Position numbers and translations under genes: made by a program. Source: Saccharothrix carnea (lineage in GTDB: Bacteria; Actinomycetota; Actinomycetes; Mycobacteriales; Pseudonocardiaceae). From it: a stretch of DNA of 64,000 nt. Numbering within the stretch: the stretch's first letter is position 1; the number at the start of each line of letters is the position of its first letter. The notes below the pieces were generated by a model. The model was not told the DNA's origin and did no database searches. It was given only the letters and a program-made list of their open reading frames with translations. This document shows positions 8,962-19,531 of the stretch, piece after piece. Where the stretch lies: assembly GCF_003014735.1 (NCBI RefSeq), contig NZ_PYAX01000003.1, positions 1 to 64,000 of the forward strand, given 5' to 3'.

Positions 8962-9726
8962 CTACCGGTCCTCGGCCCGAGCAGGCGCGGGGCGGTGGTC
9001 GGTGGAGGCGTCGAGCATCTGGTCGTAGATGTTCGGCTCGCCCTCGGCCTCGGCCTGGGCGCGGAGGCGTTCCTCGGCTGCCCGGTTCTCTTCCTCCTCG
9101 CGGGCGAGAGCGGCCTTGATGCGCTTGTCCGAACGGCGCACCGCCCACACCGTGGCGACGAGGGCCACGGCCATCAACGGGTAGCCCATGGCCAACCGTG
9201 CCGCCGCCAGCCAGCCCACCGACGCCTCGTCGTACAGCCACCGCTGCACGACGAACCGCGAGCAGAACACCAGCGCCCAGACCAGGGTGGCGATGTCGTA
9301 GTCGCGGACGTTCGCCTTGTCCTTGCGCCACGCCGTGCCCTGGCCGTTGAGGAACGACCAGATCACGCCCGCCAGAGGCCACCTGACCAGGATCGACGCG
9401 ATGAACACGCCGCCGTAGACGAGGCTCTGCCAGATGCCGAACAGGAAGAAGCCCTTGGCGTCACCGGTCCGGTAGGCGATGAACGCGGCGATGCCGACGC
9501 CGAAGACCGCCGAGACGGCCGGCTGGATCGAGCCCTTGCGCATGGCCAGCACGATGCCGATCACGACCGAGAACCCCAGCGCGCTCCAGATCGCGGGCAT
9601 GAGCCCGGCGAACGCGTTGACCAGCACGAACACCACGACCGGCAACGAGGAGAACAGCAGGCCGCTCACGCCGCCCATCTGCTCGAGGAGGGTGGGCTGC
9701 TTCTCGGACTCGTTCACTGATGTCAT
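8962..9726 (-). CDS. DUF3159 membrane protein
   Basis: A 254-residue membrane protein with about six helices (for example GLLFSSLPVVVFVLVNAF, ALGFSVVIGIVLAM, LAAARLAMGYPLMAVAL) and a charged Ala/Glu-rich C-terminal tail (EEEENRAAEERLRAQAEAE) that may be helical. It matches the DUF3159 family, whose mycobacterial member lies in the same place between ceoC and an OB-fold gene. The ATG overlaps the OB-fold gene's stop (ATGA at 9726-9723). Function is unknown; the conserved neighbourhood suggests a cell-envelope or ion-related role, which is only inference. Confidence 0.85.
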   Translation of the reverse strand: MTSVNESEKQPTLLEQMGGVSGLLFSSLPVVVFVLVNAFAGLMPAIWSALGFSVVIGIVLAMRKGSIQPAVSAVFGVGIAAFIAYRTGDAKGFFLFGIWQSLVYGGVFIASILVRWPLAGVIWSFLNGQGTAWRKDKANVRDYDIATLVWALVFCSRFVVQRWLYDEASVGWLAAARLAMGYPLMAVALVATVWAVRRSDKRIKAALAREEEENRAAEERLRAQAEAEGEPNIYDQMLDASTDHRPAPARAEDR

Positions 9727-10100
9727 GAAGCGTTCTGCAACTCGTAGTAGGGGTTGTAGAGCACCTTGCGACCGTCCCGCACGGCGATCCGGCCCTTGGC
9801 CTTGATGGTGCGCCCGGGCTCGATGCCGGCGATCCGGCGACGGCCCAGCCAGACCAGCGTCACGCCCTCGGTACCGTCGTACAACTCCGCCTCCAGCGTG
9901 GCCGCGGCGTCACGGGGGCACAGCTCGACGCTGCGCAACCGACCCAGCACCGTGACCTCCTGCCCGGACTTGCAGTCGCACGCGCGGATGGCACCGACGG
10001 CCTCGGCTTTTCGGGACAGGTCGTCGGCGTCCAACTCGCTCACGTCGGTGGTCAGCCGACGCACGAGGCGGCGCCAGTAGCCACCCCCAGTACCAGTCAT
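9723..10100 (-). CDS. OB-fold nucleic acid-binding domain protein
   Basis: A small protein of 125 residues with a RecG-wedge-like OB fold: AIRACDCKSGQEVTVLGRLR followed by strands ending LVWLGRRRIAGIEPGRTIKA, KGRIAVRDGRKVLYNPYYEL. The ATG at 10100 has a good AGGAG upstream; the frame is open another 69 bp but lacks a better start. It is the first gene of a two-gene operon with the DUF3159 protein. The fold suggests nucleic-acid or protein binding; no catalytic motif is seen. Confidence 0.83.
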   Translation of the reverse strand: MTGTGGGYWRRLVRRLTTDVSELDADDLSRKAEAVGAIRACDCKSGQEVTVLGRLRSVELCPRDAAATLEAELYDGTEGVTLVWLGRRRIAGIEPGRTIKAKGRIAVRDGRKVLYNPYYELQNAS

Positions 10101-10205
10101 CCCCGACTCCTGGAATGCGCGGGGCCTCGACGACGAAGCCCGTCCAACAGCCAGCGTAACCGGGTACACCCGACCGGGTATCCGACTGGGGGAGGATGTG
10201 ACGTC

Positions 10206-10889
10206 ATGAAATCGTCACGCGCAGTTCTGCTGCCGGGCACCGCGTCCGACGAGGTGTTCGTCGCCTCGGTGTTCGCGAGCCCCTTGGCCGAGGCGGGGTT
10301 CACGCTGGTCGCGCCCGCGTCACGGGGCGTGCGTGAGCACTTCGAGGCGTTGGACGCGGCCTGGGACGGCACTCCGCTGGTCGTGGGAGGCGTGTCGCTG
10401 GGCGCCCACGTGGCGGCGGCGTGGGCGGTGCGGCACCCCGAGCGGTGCGCGGGGGTGCTGGTGGCGTTGCCCGCCTGGCACGGTCCCGCGGACGGCGCGC
10501 CGGCGGCGTCGGCGGCACTGGCCAGCGCGTCGGTGGTGGAGGCCGAAGGCGTCGAGAGCGCGCTGACCGGCGTCGACGGGTGGCTCGGCGGCGAGCTGCG
10601 GCGCGCGTGGCCGCGTTACGGCTCGCGGCTCGCGGACGCGCTGAGGGAGGTGGCCGGGTCGACGGCGCCGACGTTGGCCGAGCTGGGCGGGCTCACCGCG
10701 CCGGTGGGGGTCGCGGCCTGCACCGACGACCCCATTCACCCGTTGGACGTCGCCCGGGAGTGGGTTGGCGCACTCCCCCGTGCCGCTCTGCGCACGACGA
10801 CGCTGGCGGCGCTGGGCGCGGACCGGGAGTCCCTGGGCCGCGCCGCACTCACCGCGTACCTCTCCGCCTCGGCGGAGGCGAGGGTCTAG
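10206..10889 (+). CDS. Alpha/beta hydrolase
   Basis: A 227-residue alpha/beta hydrolase. The nucleophile elbow GGVSLGAHVAA (G-x-S-x-G) lies near residue 65, with an Asp in the ACTDDPIHPLDVA region and a possible acid/base partner nearby. There is no signal peptide, so it acts in the cytoplasm. Its place in the conserved block between the OB-fold gene and DUF3710 mirrors mycobacteria. The C-terminus overlaps the convergent DUF3710 gene by 4 bp. Substrate unknown. Confidence 0.82.
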   Translation: MKSSRAVLLPGTASDEVFVASVFASPLAEAGFTLVAPASRGVREHFEALDAAWDGTPLVVGGVSLGAHVAAAWAVRHPERCAGVLVALPAWHGPADGAPAASAALASASVVEAEGVESALTGVDGWLGGELRRAWPRYGSRLADALREVAGSTAPTLAELGGLTAPVGVAACTDDPIHPLDVAREWVGALPRAALRTTTLAALGADRESLGRAALTAYLSASAEARV

Positions 10890-11527
10890 CCCTGCTGCTG
10901 GGCCTGCGCCTGGATGTGCCGGGCGATCGCCTCGGGCAGCTCGATCGGCAACGGCGTGCGCACCGGCATCGGCTGCTCGCCCCGCGCCACGACCGTGTCC
11001 CGCAGCAACGCGTAGAGGGCGTCGGTCGCCTTGACCGACTGCTCCTCCGTGGGCGCCGCCGCGATGCCGCGCAGCATCCACCGCGGCCCGTCCACGCCGA
11101 CCACCCGCAGGTGCACCTCGTTGTTGCGGGCGGTGATCTCCTCGCCCCAGTCGCCGTTCTCCCGCAGGATCCGGAACCCGTCCGACTTGAACTGCGCGAT
11201 CATCTCGCCGCTGACCTCGGGCCACAGGCGGTCGGACTTCGGCGCGGCGAACGCGCTCACGGTGAGCTGGCCGACCGTCGTCAGCAGGTGCACCGCCCGC
11301 ACCGCGCCCGCCGGGTCCATCTCGACCTGCAACTGCGCGCCCTCGGGCACGGGCAGCCGGATCGAGCCGAGGTCCAGCCGGTTCAGGCCGTCGTTCGGGG
11401 CCTGCGACGAGTCGAACGGCCCGTCCTCGGGCTCCTCGACGCCGTCGAACTCGACCTCGGGTTGCGCCGTCCCCCGGTTCGCGGAGTGCCTACCGCGCTT
11501 GCGGCGCCTACCGAACATCGCCTTCAC
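10886..11527 (-). CDS. DUF3710 protein
   Basis: A 213-residue soluble protein with a basic N-terminus (MFGRRRKRG), an acidic linker, and a conserved DUF3710 domain including [19 protein letters not shown] and [12 protein letters not shown]. The start is a GTG at 11527 overlapping the dut stop (GTGA); an ATG three codons later (11518) is an alternative. Coupled to dut on the same strand, as in mycobacteria. Biochemical function is not known. Confidence 0.85.
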   Translation of the reverse strand: MKAMFGRRRKRGRHSANRGTAQPEVEFDGVEEPEDGPFDSSQAPNDGLNRLDLGSIRLPVPEGAQLQVEMDPAGAVRAVHLLTTVGQLTVSAFAAPKSDRLWPEVSGEMIAQFKSDGFRILRENGDWGEEITARNNEVHLRVVGVDGPRWMLRGIAAAPTEEQSVKATDALYALLRDTVVARGEQPMPVRTPLPIELPEAIARHIQAQAQQQG

Positions 11528-11991
11528 CCCTCCGTCCGGGCGAGCACGTCGTGCCCGCCTGTAGAGCCGTAGCCGCCCGCACCCCGCACGGATTCGGGCA
11601 GCTCGTCGACTTCGCGGAACACCGCGTGCTCCACCTTCTGCACCACCAGCTGGGCGATCCGGTCACCGCGCGTCAGCACTACGGGCTCGCGCAGGTCGTG
11701 GTTCACCAGGCACACCTTGATCTCGCCCCGGTAGCCCGCGTCGATCGTGCCCGGGGTGTTGACCACGCTCAGCCCGACGCGCGCGGCCAGGCCGGAACGC
11801 GGGTGCACGAACCCGGCATACCCCTCCGGCAGCGCGATCGCGATACCAGTACCTACCACCGCGCGCTCCCCCGGTTCGATCACCACGTCGGTGGTGGTCA
11901 CCAGGTCCGCGCCGGCATCACCCGGTCGGGCGTAGGCCGGGGGCGGCACGGCAGGATCGAGCCGGGACAACAGGACCTCGACGCTGGGCAC
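11524..11991 (-). CDS. dut: dUTP diphosphatase
   Basis: Hydrolyses dUTP to dUMP and PPi, keeping uracil out of DNA and feeding dTMP synthesis; a cytosolic trimer. All five dUTPase motifs are visible in 155 residues: [44 protein letters not shown] and the C-terminal arm [12 protein letters not shown] that closes over the active site. GTG at 11991 gives the usual N-terminus. First gene of an operon with DUF3710, divergent from the DUF3093 gene across only 24 bp. Confidence 0.96.
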   Translation of the reverse strand: MPSVEVLLSRLDPAVPPPAYARPGDAGADLVTTTDVVIEPGERAVVGTGIAIALPEGYAGFVHPRSGLAARVGLSVVNTPGTIDAGYRGEIKVCLVNHDLREPVVLTRGDRIAQLVVQKVEHAVFREVDELPESVRGAGGYGSTGGHDVLARTEG

Positions 11992-12015
11992 GGCGCGCGA
12001 GACTACCCTGGTGGC

Positions 12016-12480
12016 GTGAGCGAGACTGCTGTGACCGCCCCGATCGCGTTCCGCGAGCGGTTGTACGTGCCCTGGTGGGGTTGGCCGTTGCCGCTGGCCG
12101 CGGCCGTGCTGCTGGCCGCCGAGATCCACATGGGCTTCCCCGGCGTGCGGTCGTGGCTGCCGTACGTGGTCACCGTGCCGCTGGCGGTGCTGCTGATCGT
12201 GCGGATGGGGTCGGCGAAGGTCGAGGTGTCCGGCGGCGAGCTGCGGGTCGGCTCGGCGCACGTGCCGCTGGAGCTGCTCGGCGAGGTCGAGGTGTTCGAC
12301 GCGAAGTCCAAGCGGAAGGCGATGGGGCCGAACCTGGACCCGATGGCGTTCGTGACGCACCGCGGGTGGGTCGGGCCGATGGTGCGGGTCGAGCTGCGGG
12401 ATCCGGCGGACCCGACGCCGTACTGGCTGTTCAGCGTGCGCTCGGCGGAGAAGTTGGCGGCTGTGCTGCGCGATCGGTGA
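12016..12480 (+). CDS. DUF3093 membrane protein
   Basis: A 154-residue protein with two closely spaced N-terminal membrane helices ([15 protein letters not shown] and [17 protein letters not shown]) and a cytosolic beta-rich domain resembling a PH-like fold ([20 protein letters not shown], ending [18 protein letters not shown]). It matches DUF3093, the family found beside dut in mycobacteria. The start is the GTG at 12016; the longer open frame runs over dut. Role unknown. Confidence 0.85.
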   Translation: MSETAVTAPIAFRERLYVPWWGWPLPLAAAVLLAAEIHMGFPGVRSWLPYVVTVPLAVLLIVRMGSAKVEVSGGELRVGSAHVPLELLGEVEVFDAKSKRKAMGPNLDPMAFVTHRGWVGPMVRVELRDPADPTPYWLFSVRSAEKLAAVLRDR

Positions 12481-12647
12481 ACTGCCGCCGGTGTGGTGCC
12501 AACGGGGACTGGGCGCCACCCCGGCGGTGGGGGTGAGCGCCCAGGTCTGGTCGTAGGTGCTGGTTCGGTCGTGCGGTGGAGCCGGTGGTGCGGTGGAGCG
12601 GTCGTTCGGTGGAGCTGTCGTGCGGGTTCGTGCCCGGTGGACGCGCC

Positions 12648-12947
12648 TCAGGCGCAGTCGCGGCAGATGTACTGGCCGTTGACTTCCTCGGCCAGCCTGC
12701 TGCGGTGGTGCACCAGGAAGCACTTCGAGCACGTGAACTCGTCCGCCTGCTTCGGCAGGACCTTGAACGTCAGCTCCTCACCGGACAGGTCGGCGCCCGG
12801 CAGCTCGAAGTTCTCGGCGGTCGCGTCCTCGTCGATGTCGACGACCCCGGACTGCGTTTCGTTGCGCCGCGCCTTCAGCTCCTCAAGGGAGTCCTCAGCG
12901 AGTTCGTCCGCCTCGCTGCGACGCGGTGCGTCGTAGTCGGTCGCCAT
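12648..12947 (-). CDS. DUF4193 zinc-ribbon protein
   Basis: A 99-residue acidic protein ([20 protein letters not shown]) ending in a zinc ribbon with two CxxC knuckles: FTCSKCF and YICRDCA. The family (DUF4193) is confined to actinobacteria and lies in the same position in mycobacteria; an RNA polymerase- or ribosome-related role is a guess. A purine-rich AAAGAAG precedes the ATG. The 167 bp between it and the DUF3093 gene hold G/T-rich degenerate repeats of GCGGTGGAGC and no gene. Confidence 0.87.
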   Translation of the reverse strand: MATDYDAPRRSEADELAEDSLEELKARRNETQSGVVDIDEDATAENFELPGADLSGEELTFKVLPKQADEFTCSKCFLVHHRSRLAEEVNGQYICRDCA

Positions 12948-13377
12948 ACTTCTTTCACCCCTGCGGTCAACGGAGACTGTTCGTGTCGCTGGTTAACGCA
13001 CCAGCGCCCCTATTTGTGCCCTCCGTCCCCAGTGACGGAGGTCTCGCTCGTGCGGCCGGGCGCCAACCCCCTGTTCGTCGACGCTTTCCGGTGTCCGGCG
13101 GTGCGCGGAGCGCCGAGAGGGTAGCTCATTGATCGGGGGGTCGCGCAGCGGGTTCCCCCTAATTGAGCAGACGGGTGACAGGCCCTTCCCACGCTGGCCA
13201 GATAGGCTTGGACGCGCATCACCCACCCGGTGCTCCCGTGTTCCGCTGCCCGACGAGGGCGTTGACCGTCCGCGACCGGGTGATTGCGCCGCGCTACACC
13301 CACGCCCGAGACGCGGGACCGGGGGGCGCGGCATAGCCTGATCACTGTCAGCACCAGGCCAGGGGAGGTCGACGGAC
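12948..13377. other. Intergenic region between divergent DUF4193 and cei genes
   Basis: 430 bp without a convincing gene. A CCTCCGTC/GACGGAGG inverted repeat lies at about 13021-13042. A possible -10 (CATAGCCT) sits at about 13333-13340 upstream of cei. Short open frames here lack ribosome-binding sites and recognisable folds. Confidence 0.5.
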
Positions 13378-14091
13378 GTGGGACCCGGTACGGGGAGCAG
13401 CGGGTCGTCGCGGTACCGGAAGCGGAGGCCGTTGCCGGCGCTCATCCTGTTCCTGGTGCTCGCCGTGACGGCAGTCGTCGTGTGGAACCGCGTGCTGTCC
13501 GAGGCGGGTGACGTGGACGCGGCGATCAAGTGCAACCCGCCCGGCGGGATGCCGACATCGGGTGCGGCCGCCGCGCCCGCGGCCGAGCCGGCGCCCGCGT
13601 TGGGCACGGTGCTCGGGCACGACGCGCTGGACCGGACCGACCCGGTGCCGGTCGGCCAGGTGCAGTTCCGGGTGTTCAACGCGAGCACGCAGCGCAACCA
13701 GGCGCGATTCGTGGCGACGACGTTGGTCGACCTGGGGATGAAGCAGGCGGCCGAGCCGGGCAACGACCCGGTGTACCCGGCGCAGGACATGACGTGCCGC
13801 GGCCAGATCCGGTTCGGTGCGCCCGGTGCCGGTGCGGCGCGGACGTTGAGCCTGGTCGAGCCGTGCCTGGAGCTGGTGCGCGACGAGCGGCAGGACGCGA
13901 CGGTGGACGTGTCCATCGGGCAGAAGTTCAGCGAGGTGAAGCCGAACAGCGACGCCCGCAAGGTGCTCGACCAGCTGACGGAGTGGGCGATGCAGCAGCC
14001 GGAGCAGCAGGGCGGCCAGGCCGCCGAGGGCTCCACGCCGCTGTCGCTGAACGCCGACAACCTCAAGGGCGCCCGCGACATCCAGTGCTGA
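13378..14091 (+). CDS. cei: Envelope integrity protein Cei-like (LytR_C domain)
   Basis: A 237-residue single-pass membrane protein: short basic cytosolic N-terminus, one helix (ALILFLVLAVTAVVVW, about residues 21-38) and an extracytoplasmic LytR_C domain beginning QVQFRVFNASTQRNQARFVA. The mycobacterial orthologue (Rv2700, Cei) is needed for envelope integrity. Start GTG at 13378 preceded by GGGGAGG. It stands in the same place, upstream of suhB, as in mycobacteria. Conserved cysteines (KCNPP, MTCRGQ, EPCLEL, IQC) may form disulfides outside the cell. Confidence 0.85.
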   Translation: MGPGTGSSGSSRYRKRRPLPALILFLVLAVTAVVVWNRVLSEAGDVDAAIKCNPPGGMPTSGAAAAPAAEPAPALGTVLGHDALDRTDPVPVGQVQFRVFNASTQRNQARFVATTLVDLGMKQAAEPGNDPVYPAQDMTCRGQIRFGAPGAGAARTLSLVEPCLELVRDERQDATVDVSIGQKFSEVKPNSDARKVLDQLTEWAMQQPEQQGGQAAEGSTPLSLNADNLKGARDIQC

Positions 14092-14192
14092 CCGGCGCCT
14101 CGCGAGCCGGTTGTCCATCAGCCGCGAAGTTGTCCACAGCCCCACCCGCGGCGGGGGCCGGCTGTCGGTCCTCCGTGGTTGGATCGAATCCA

Positions 14193-14217
14193 GGGGTCCC
14201 CCTGCGCGGGGGACCCC
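14193..14217. terminator. Bidirectional terminator between cei and suhB
   Basis: GGGGTCCCCC and GGGGGACCCC form perfect 10-bp arms around the loop TGCGC, placed between convergent genes. Further toward suhB a 13-base unit GAGCCCAGGTCAG occurs twice in tandem (about 14259-14288). Confidence 0.75.
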
Positions 14218-14284
14218 GGCGACGGCTCTGGACGAGCGGTGAGCGCCGTTCGGACGCGGCGAGCCCAGGTCAGGTGAGCCCAGG

Positions 14285-15085
14285 TCAGACTTTGCCGAAG
14301 CCGCACTCCACCAGGGCGGTGAACAGGGCGTCGGCGATGCCCGGTGCGGCGGCGAAGGTGGCGTCCGCGCCCAGTTCCGGAGCTTCACCCGGCAGGTGGA
14401 CCACGGCGCCCGCCTCCGACGCCAGCAGCGCACCCGCCGCCCAGTCCCACCGACCCAGGGTGTGCTCGGCGTAGGCGTCCAGCCTGCCCGCCGCCACGGC
14501 GCACAGGTCCAGCGACGCCGCACCGGCCCGCCGCATGTCCCGCACCCTGGTCGCCAGGCCCGCCCACGCGTCCGCCTGCCGCTGCCGCCGCTCCGCCCGG
14601 TAGGCGAAGCCGTAACCCAGAAGGGACAGATCCAATCGGGTGGCGTCGGACACCTGGAGCCGCCGGCCGTCCAGCCACGCCCCACCGCCCCGCGACGCCG
14701 TCCACACCCGGCCGCTGACGGGTTCCACCACGGCACCCGCAACGGACGCCCCGTCCACCTGGGCGGCCACCGAGACGGCGTAGTGCGGGATGCCGTAGAG
14801 GTAGTTCACCGTGCCGTCGATCGGGTCGACGACCCAGGTCAGGCCCTCGACGGCGGCACTGCCGCCCTCCTCCTCCCCGATCACCGGCTCACCGGGCCGC
14901 AGCTCGGCCAGCCGGGCTCGGACGAGCTGCTCGGACGCGCGGTCGGCGGCGGTCACCACGTCGGTGGCGCTGCTCTTGGTGTCGACATCGGTCACGGCGG
15001 CTTCGCGCATGGTCACGGCCAGCTCACCGGCCTCGCGGGCCACGAGCACGGCGACGTCGACCAATGAGCGCGGATCGAAACGCAA
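14285..15085 (-). CDS. suhB: Inositol monophosphatase family protein
   Basis: Dephosphorylates inositol 1-phosphate or a related sugar phosphate with Mg2+/Li+-sensitive chemistry; in actinobacteria this supplies inositol for phosphatidylinositol and mycothiol. Metal-binding motifs are GEEEGG, WVVDPIDGTVNYLYG and WDWAAGALLASEAG in the expected order over 266 residues. The start is best placed at TTG 15085, because AGGAGG lies exactly five bases upstream (15091-15096); an ATG at 15148 would add 21 residues unlike the family. Divergent from ppgK, as in mycobacteria (suhB-ppgK-sigA). Confidence 0.93.
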   Translation of the reverse strand: MRFDPRSLVDVAVLVAREAGELAVTMREAAVTDVDTKSSATDVVTAADRASEQLVRARLAELRPGEPVIGEEEGGSAAVEGLTWVVDPIDGTVNYLYGIPHYAVSVAAQVDGASVAGAVVEPVSGRVWTASRGGGAWLDGRRLQVSDATRLDLSLLGYGFAYRAERRQRQADAWAGLATRVRDMRRAGAASLDLCAVAAGRLDAYAEHTLGRWDWAAGALLASEAGAVVHLPGEAPELGADATFAAAPGIADALFTALVECGFGKV

Positions 15086-15180
15086 CTGTTCCTCCTGCGT
15101 CACTCTCACGGGACTATCGGAGAACTGCAGGCTAATGTCTGCGGCCACGGTTACTGAATCGAGTAGGAAGGGCCACGGGG

Positions 15181-15942
15181 ATGGGCATGACCCGCGGGTT
15201 CGGCGTGGACATCGGCGGTTCCGGCATCAAGGGCGGGCTCGTGGACCTCGAAGCGGGGGCACTGGACGGTGAGCGCCTGCGCATCACCACGCCCCAGCCG
15301 TCGACCCCGGACGCGGTCGCCGACGTGGTCGCCGAGATCGTCGAGAAGTTCAACTGGGACGGTCCCGTGGGCGTCACCCTGCCGTGCGTGGTCAAGCACG
15401 GTGTCGCGCACTCCGCGGCCAACGTGGACAAGGCGTGGATCGGCACGGACGCCGCCGCCCTGTTCGCCGCCCGGCTCGGCAGGCCGACCGACCAGGTCGT
15501 GGTGCTCAACGACGCCGACGCCGCCGGTATCGCCGAGATGCGGTTCGGTTCCGGTGTCGACCGGGACGGCCTGGTGGTGCTGCTGACGTTCGGCACGGGC
15601 ATCGGCAGCGCCCTGTTCCTGGACGGCAAGCTCGTCCCCAACACCGAGTTCGGCCACCTCGAGGTGGACGGCCACGACGCGGAGAAGCGCGCGGCGGCCT
15701 CGGTGAAGGAGGACAAGGGCCTGACCTGGGCCGAGTGGACGCCCCGCGTGTCCAGGTACATCAACGTGCTCGAGGACCTCATCTGGCCGGACCTGGTGAT
15801 CGCGGGCGGCGGGGTCAGCAAGAAGGCGGAGAAGTGGCTGCCGCTGCTGGAGGTGCGCACCGAGGTGGTGGCCGCCGCGCTGAAGAACGACGCGGGCATC
15901 GTGGGCGCCGCCGTGGCCGCCGCGCAAGGCCTCCGGCACTGA
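15181..15942 (+). CDS. ppgK: Polyphosphate glucokinase (ROK family)
   Basis: Phosphorylates glucose with inorganic polyphosphate (and usually ATP) to glucose 6-phosphate. The 253 residues show the phosphate loop GFGVDIGGSGIKGGL, the sugar-binding GVTLPCVVKHGVAHSAANVD and NDADAAGIAE, and LTFGTGIGSALF; it lacks an HTH and the ROK zinc motif, which separates it from the ROK repressor at 21897. ATG at 15181; a second ATG two codons on is possible. Gene order suhB/ppgK/sigA supports the assignment. Confidence 0.93.
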   Translation: MGMTRGFGVDIGGSGIKGGLVDLEAGALDGERLRITTPQPSTPDAVADVVAEIVEKFNWDGPVGVTLPCVVKHGVAHSAANVDKAWIGTDAAALFAARLGRPTDQVVVLNDADAAGIAEMRFGSGVDRDGLVVLLTFGTGIGSALFLDGKLVPNTEFGHLEVDGHDAEKRAAASVKEDKGLTWAEWTPRVSRYINVLEDLIWPDLVIAGGGVSKKAEKWLPLLEVRTEVVAAALKNDAGIVGAAVAAAQGLRH

Positions 15943-16139
15943 TTTACGCAGCGTTCCACCTGCGAGAACGCGTGCCGGACCGGCTCGGAACACGCCGGGG
16001 CGCAACGGCACGCGATTCTCGTCGTTACAATGGAACGGTGCCCCGCTGACGAACGATCCGGCGGGGGATCCCCCGTACTCAGGCGACCGAGGTTCGCGCC
16101 CTTCGGTCGGCCTTGATCGACAGTCGCGAAAGGGCGTAC

Positions 16140-17441
<1,302 letters not shown>

Positions 17442-17469
17442 CAGCCAGACTTGAGATCACTCTCCGCCA

Positions 17470-17502
17470 GGACCCCCTCGACCGTTCGGTCGAGGGGGTC
17501 TT
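17470..17502 (+). terminator. Intrinsic terminator downstream of sigA
   Basis: GACCCCCTCGACC and GGTCGAGGGGGTC form perfect 13-bp arms around GTTC, followed by TTGGCCTTCTTG. It isolates sigA from the haloperoxidase gene. Confidence 0.85.
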
Positions 17503-17622
17503 GGCCTTCTTGACCGTTCTTCACCCGATCGGATGATGCTGGCGATCACTCTCGGTGGTGTCCTGGTAGTGGCGCAGCCGCCGGGGGGCGGCATGGGGAC
17601 GCGCCGACACAGGGGGAAGTCC

Positions 17623-19116
17623 ATGAGTGAACGTCGCACTGAAGCACGCCTGTCGCGCCTGGCCTCGGCCGACGCGCTGGACCGGCTGCCGTGGCCGGAG
17701 CACGTCAACAACGGCGAAGAGGGCGACTACCCGTACGTCGCCAACTACAGCAAGGGCCTGCCGCACGACGAGGTGGGCGAAGTGCGCCCCGAGGCCTACA
17801 ACACGCTGCTGAGGGCCCTGGCCACCGGCCGGGCCGAGGACTTCGAGCGCATCCCGCTCGGCCGCGGCGTGAAGCTCACCAACCCGCAGTCCGGCCTGGC
17901 GTTCGACCTGGAGGGCCCGGACCCGCAGTCGCTCGCCATGCCGCCCGTGCCGCGCATCGACAGCGCGCGGCACTCCGCCGAGGCGGTCGAGCTGTACTGG
18001 ATGGCCCTGACCCGGGACATCCCGTTCACCGCCTACGACGAGCACCCGTTGATCGCGCAGGCGGCGGACGAGCTGTCCCGGTTGAGCGACTACCGGGCGC
18101 CGAAGGTCGACGGCCGCGTCACGCCCGCCACGATCTTCCGCGGCTCCACGCGCGGCGACCTGCGTGGGCCGTTCCTGTCGCAGTTCCTGCTGCGTGACAT
18201 CCAGTACGGCACGCTGCGCATCCCGCAGCTGCACGACACCGTGCGGCCGGAACGCGACTTCCTCACCGACTTCGAGGCGTGGCGCGCGGTGCAGGAGGGT
18301 GCGAGCACCCGGCCGATCAAGCGGGACCAGGTGAACCGCCGATACCTGCGCAACGGCCGTGACGTGGCCAACTACGTGCACTTCGACGCGTTGTACGAGG
18401 CCTACCTCAACGCGGCGCTGATCCTGCTCGACCTGGGCGCGCCGGTGGACGCGGGCAACCCGTACCACTACTCGGCCAACCAGATCGGGTTCGGCACCTA
18501 CGGCGCGCCGCACCTGCTGTCGCTGGTGACCGAGGTGGCGACGCGGGCGTTGAAGGCGGTGTGGTTCCAGAAGTGGTTCGTGCACCGCAGGCTGCGGCCG
18601 GAGGCGTTCGGCGGCCGGGTCCACGCGCACCTGGCCGGGCTGCGCGAGTACGACATGATCGACCGCGAGGTGCTGGACTCCGAGGCGGTCAAGCTCAGCT
18701 ACGAGAAGCACAACTCGTACCTGCTGCCGCAGGCGTTCCCGGAGGGCTCGCCGACGCACCCGTCGTACGGGTCGGGTCACGCGACCGTCGCCGGGGCCTG
18801 CGTCACGGTGCTGAAGGCGTGGTTCGACGAGTCGTGGGCGCTGCCGGACCCGGTCGTGCCCAACGCGGACGGCACGGCCCTGGTGCCCTACACCGGCGGC
18901 GCCACGCTCACCGTGGGCGGCGAGCTGGACAAGGTGGCGGCGAACGTCGCGACCGCCCGGAACATGGCGGGCGTGCACTGGCGGTCGGACTTCACCGAGT
19001 CGGTGCTCCTGGGCGAGGCGGTCGGCATCGGGGTGCTGCGCGACCACGTCCGGGTCAACCACGAGGACGCGTCGTTCGGCTTGACGCGGTTCGACGGGCG
19101 GCGCGTGACCATCTGA
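17623..19116 (+). CDS. Vanadium-dependent haloperoxidase family protein
   Basis: A 497-residue member of the VCPO/PAP2 superfamily, which uses vanadate and H2O2 to oxidise halides. The vanadate-site pattern is intact: Lys and Arg in KWFVHRRLRPEAF, the Ser-Gly-His acid-base site in SYGSGHATVAG, and Arg/His in ARNMAGVHWRSD. There is no signal peptide or Tat motif, so it appears cytosolic or exported by other means. ATG at 17623 follows GGGGGAAG. It stands alone, not in a biosynthetic cluster; physiological substrate is unknown. A phosphatase activity is an alternative for this superfamily. Confidence 0.9.
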   Translation: MSERRTEARLSRLASADALDRLPWPEHVNNGEEGDYPYVANYSKGLPHDEVGEVRPEAYNTLLRALATGRAEDFERIPLGRGVKLTNPQSGLAFDLEGPDPQSLAMPPVPRIDSARHSAEAVELYWMALTRDIPFTAYDEHPLIAQAADELSRLSDYRAPKVDGRVTPATIFRGSTRGDLRGPFLSQFLLRDIQYGTLRIPQLHDTVRPERDFLTDFEAWRAVQEGASTRPIKRDQVNRRYLRNGRDVANYVHFDALYEAYLNAALILLDLGAPVDAGNPYHYSANQIGFGTYGAPHLLSLVTEVATRALKAVWFQKWFVHRRLRPEAFGGRVHAHLAGLREYDMIDREVLDSEAVKLSYEKHNSYLLPQAFPEGSPTHPSYGSGHATVAGACVTVLKAWFDESWALPDPVVPNADGTALVPYTGGATLTVGGELDKVAANVATARNMAGVHWRSDFTESVLLGEAVGIGVLRDHVRVNHEDASFGLTRFDGRRVTI

Positions 19117-19531
19117 ACGGGCGGTCGAACGGCCCGTGAACCGGACGGATCATGTCCGGATCGTGGAACTCGGTGCCGTGTTCGCTCTGGGCTGACCAAA
19201 GTGTTACCCGTCACACCGACCGGTTCCGTGAACCCACCTTCTGGAGCATCGGGGGTGCGTCGAACGCCGTATTCGCAGGTCGGAAATCCGTTGCCACGAC
19301 AGCGGAACGTGAGCACGGGCGGATCGAACCGGTGGAACCGGCAGGTTCCGAGGACCCGGGCGCCGGGTAAATGACGAGTGACGCGGGTCGCCACGACTCA
19401 GGGAACACTGACTTACGCCCGCGCGTCTGCAAGAGTGGAAGCAGCGAACACGGCGCACCCGCCAGATGCGAAGTGGTCGCAGCTAGGTGTGAGGGCACCG
19501 ATCCCCGGTGCCGGGACGGAGGGAGATTTCC
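19117..19531. other. Intergenic region upstream of the DUF7455 gene
   Basis: 415 bp with no convincing gene. It contains GGGAAC at 19401-19406 followed about 18 bp later by GTC (19425-19427), a weak resemblance to the ECF-type promoter seen in front of sigB. A short open frame at 19152-19370 has no ribosome-binding site or recognisable product. Confidence 0.4.

Noticed and set aside
12481..12647. G/T-rich repeats of GCGGTGGAGC considered as a coding or regulatory array
   Set aside because: Copies are few and imperfect, no gene or hairpin results, and base composition alone could explain them.
15086..15148. Upstream ATG start for suhB
   Set aside because: A perfect AGGAGG lies five bases before TTG 15085, and the extra residues have no family counterpart.
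19152..19370. 72-codon open frame between the haloperoxidase and the DUF7455 gene
   Set aside because: No ribosome-binding site, no recognisable fold, and strong composition bias; treated as intergenic.
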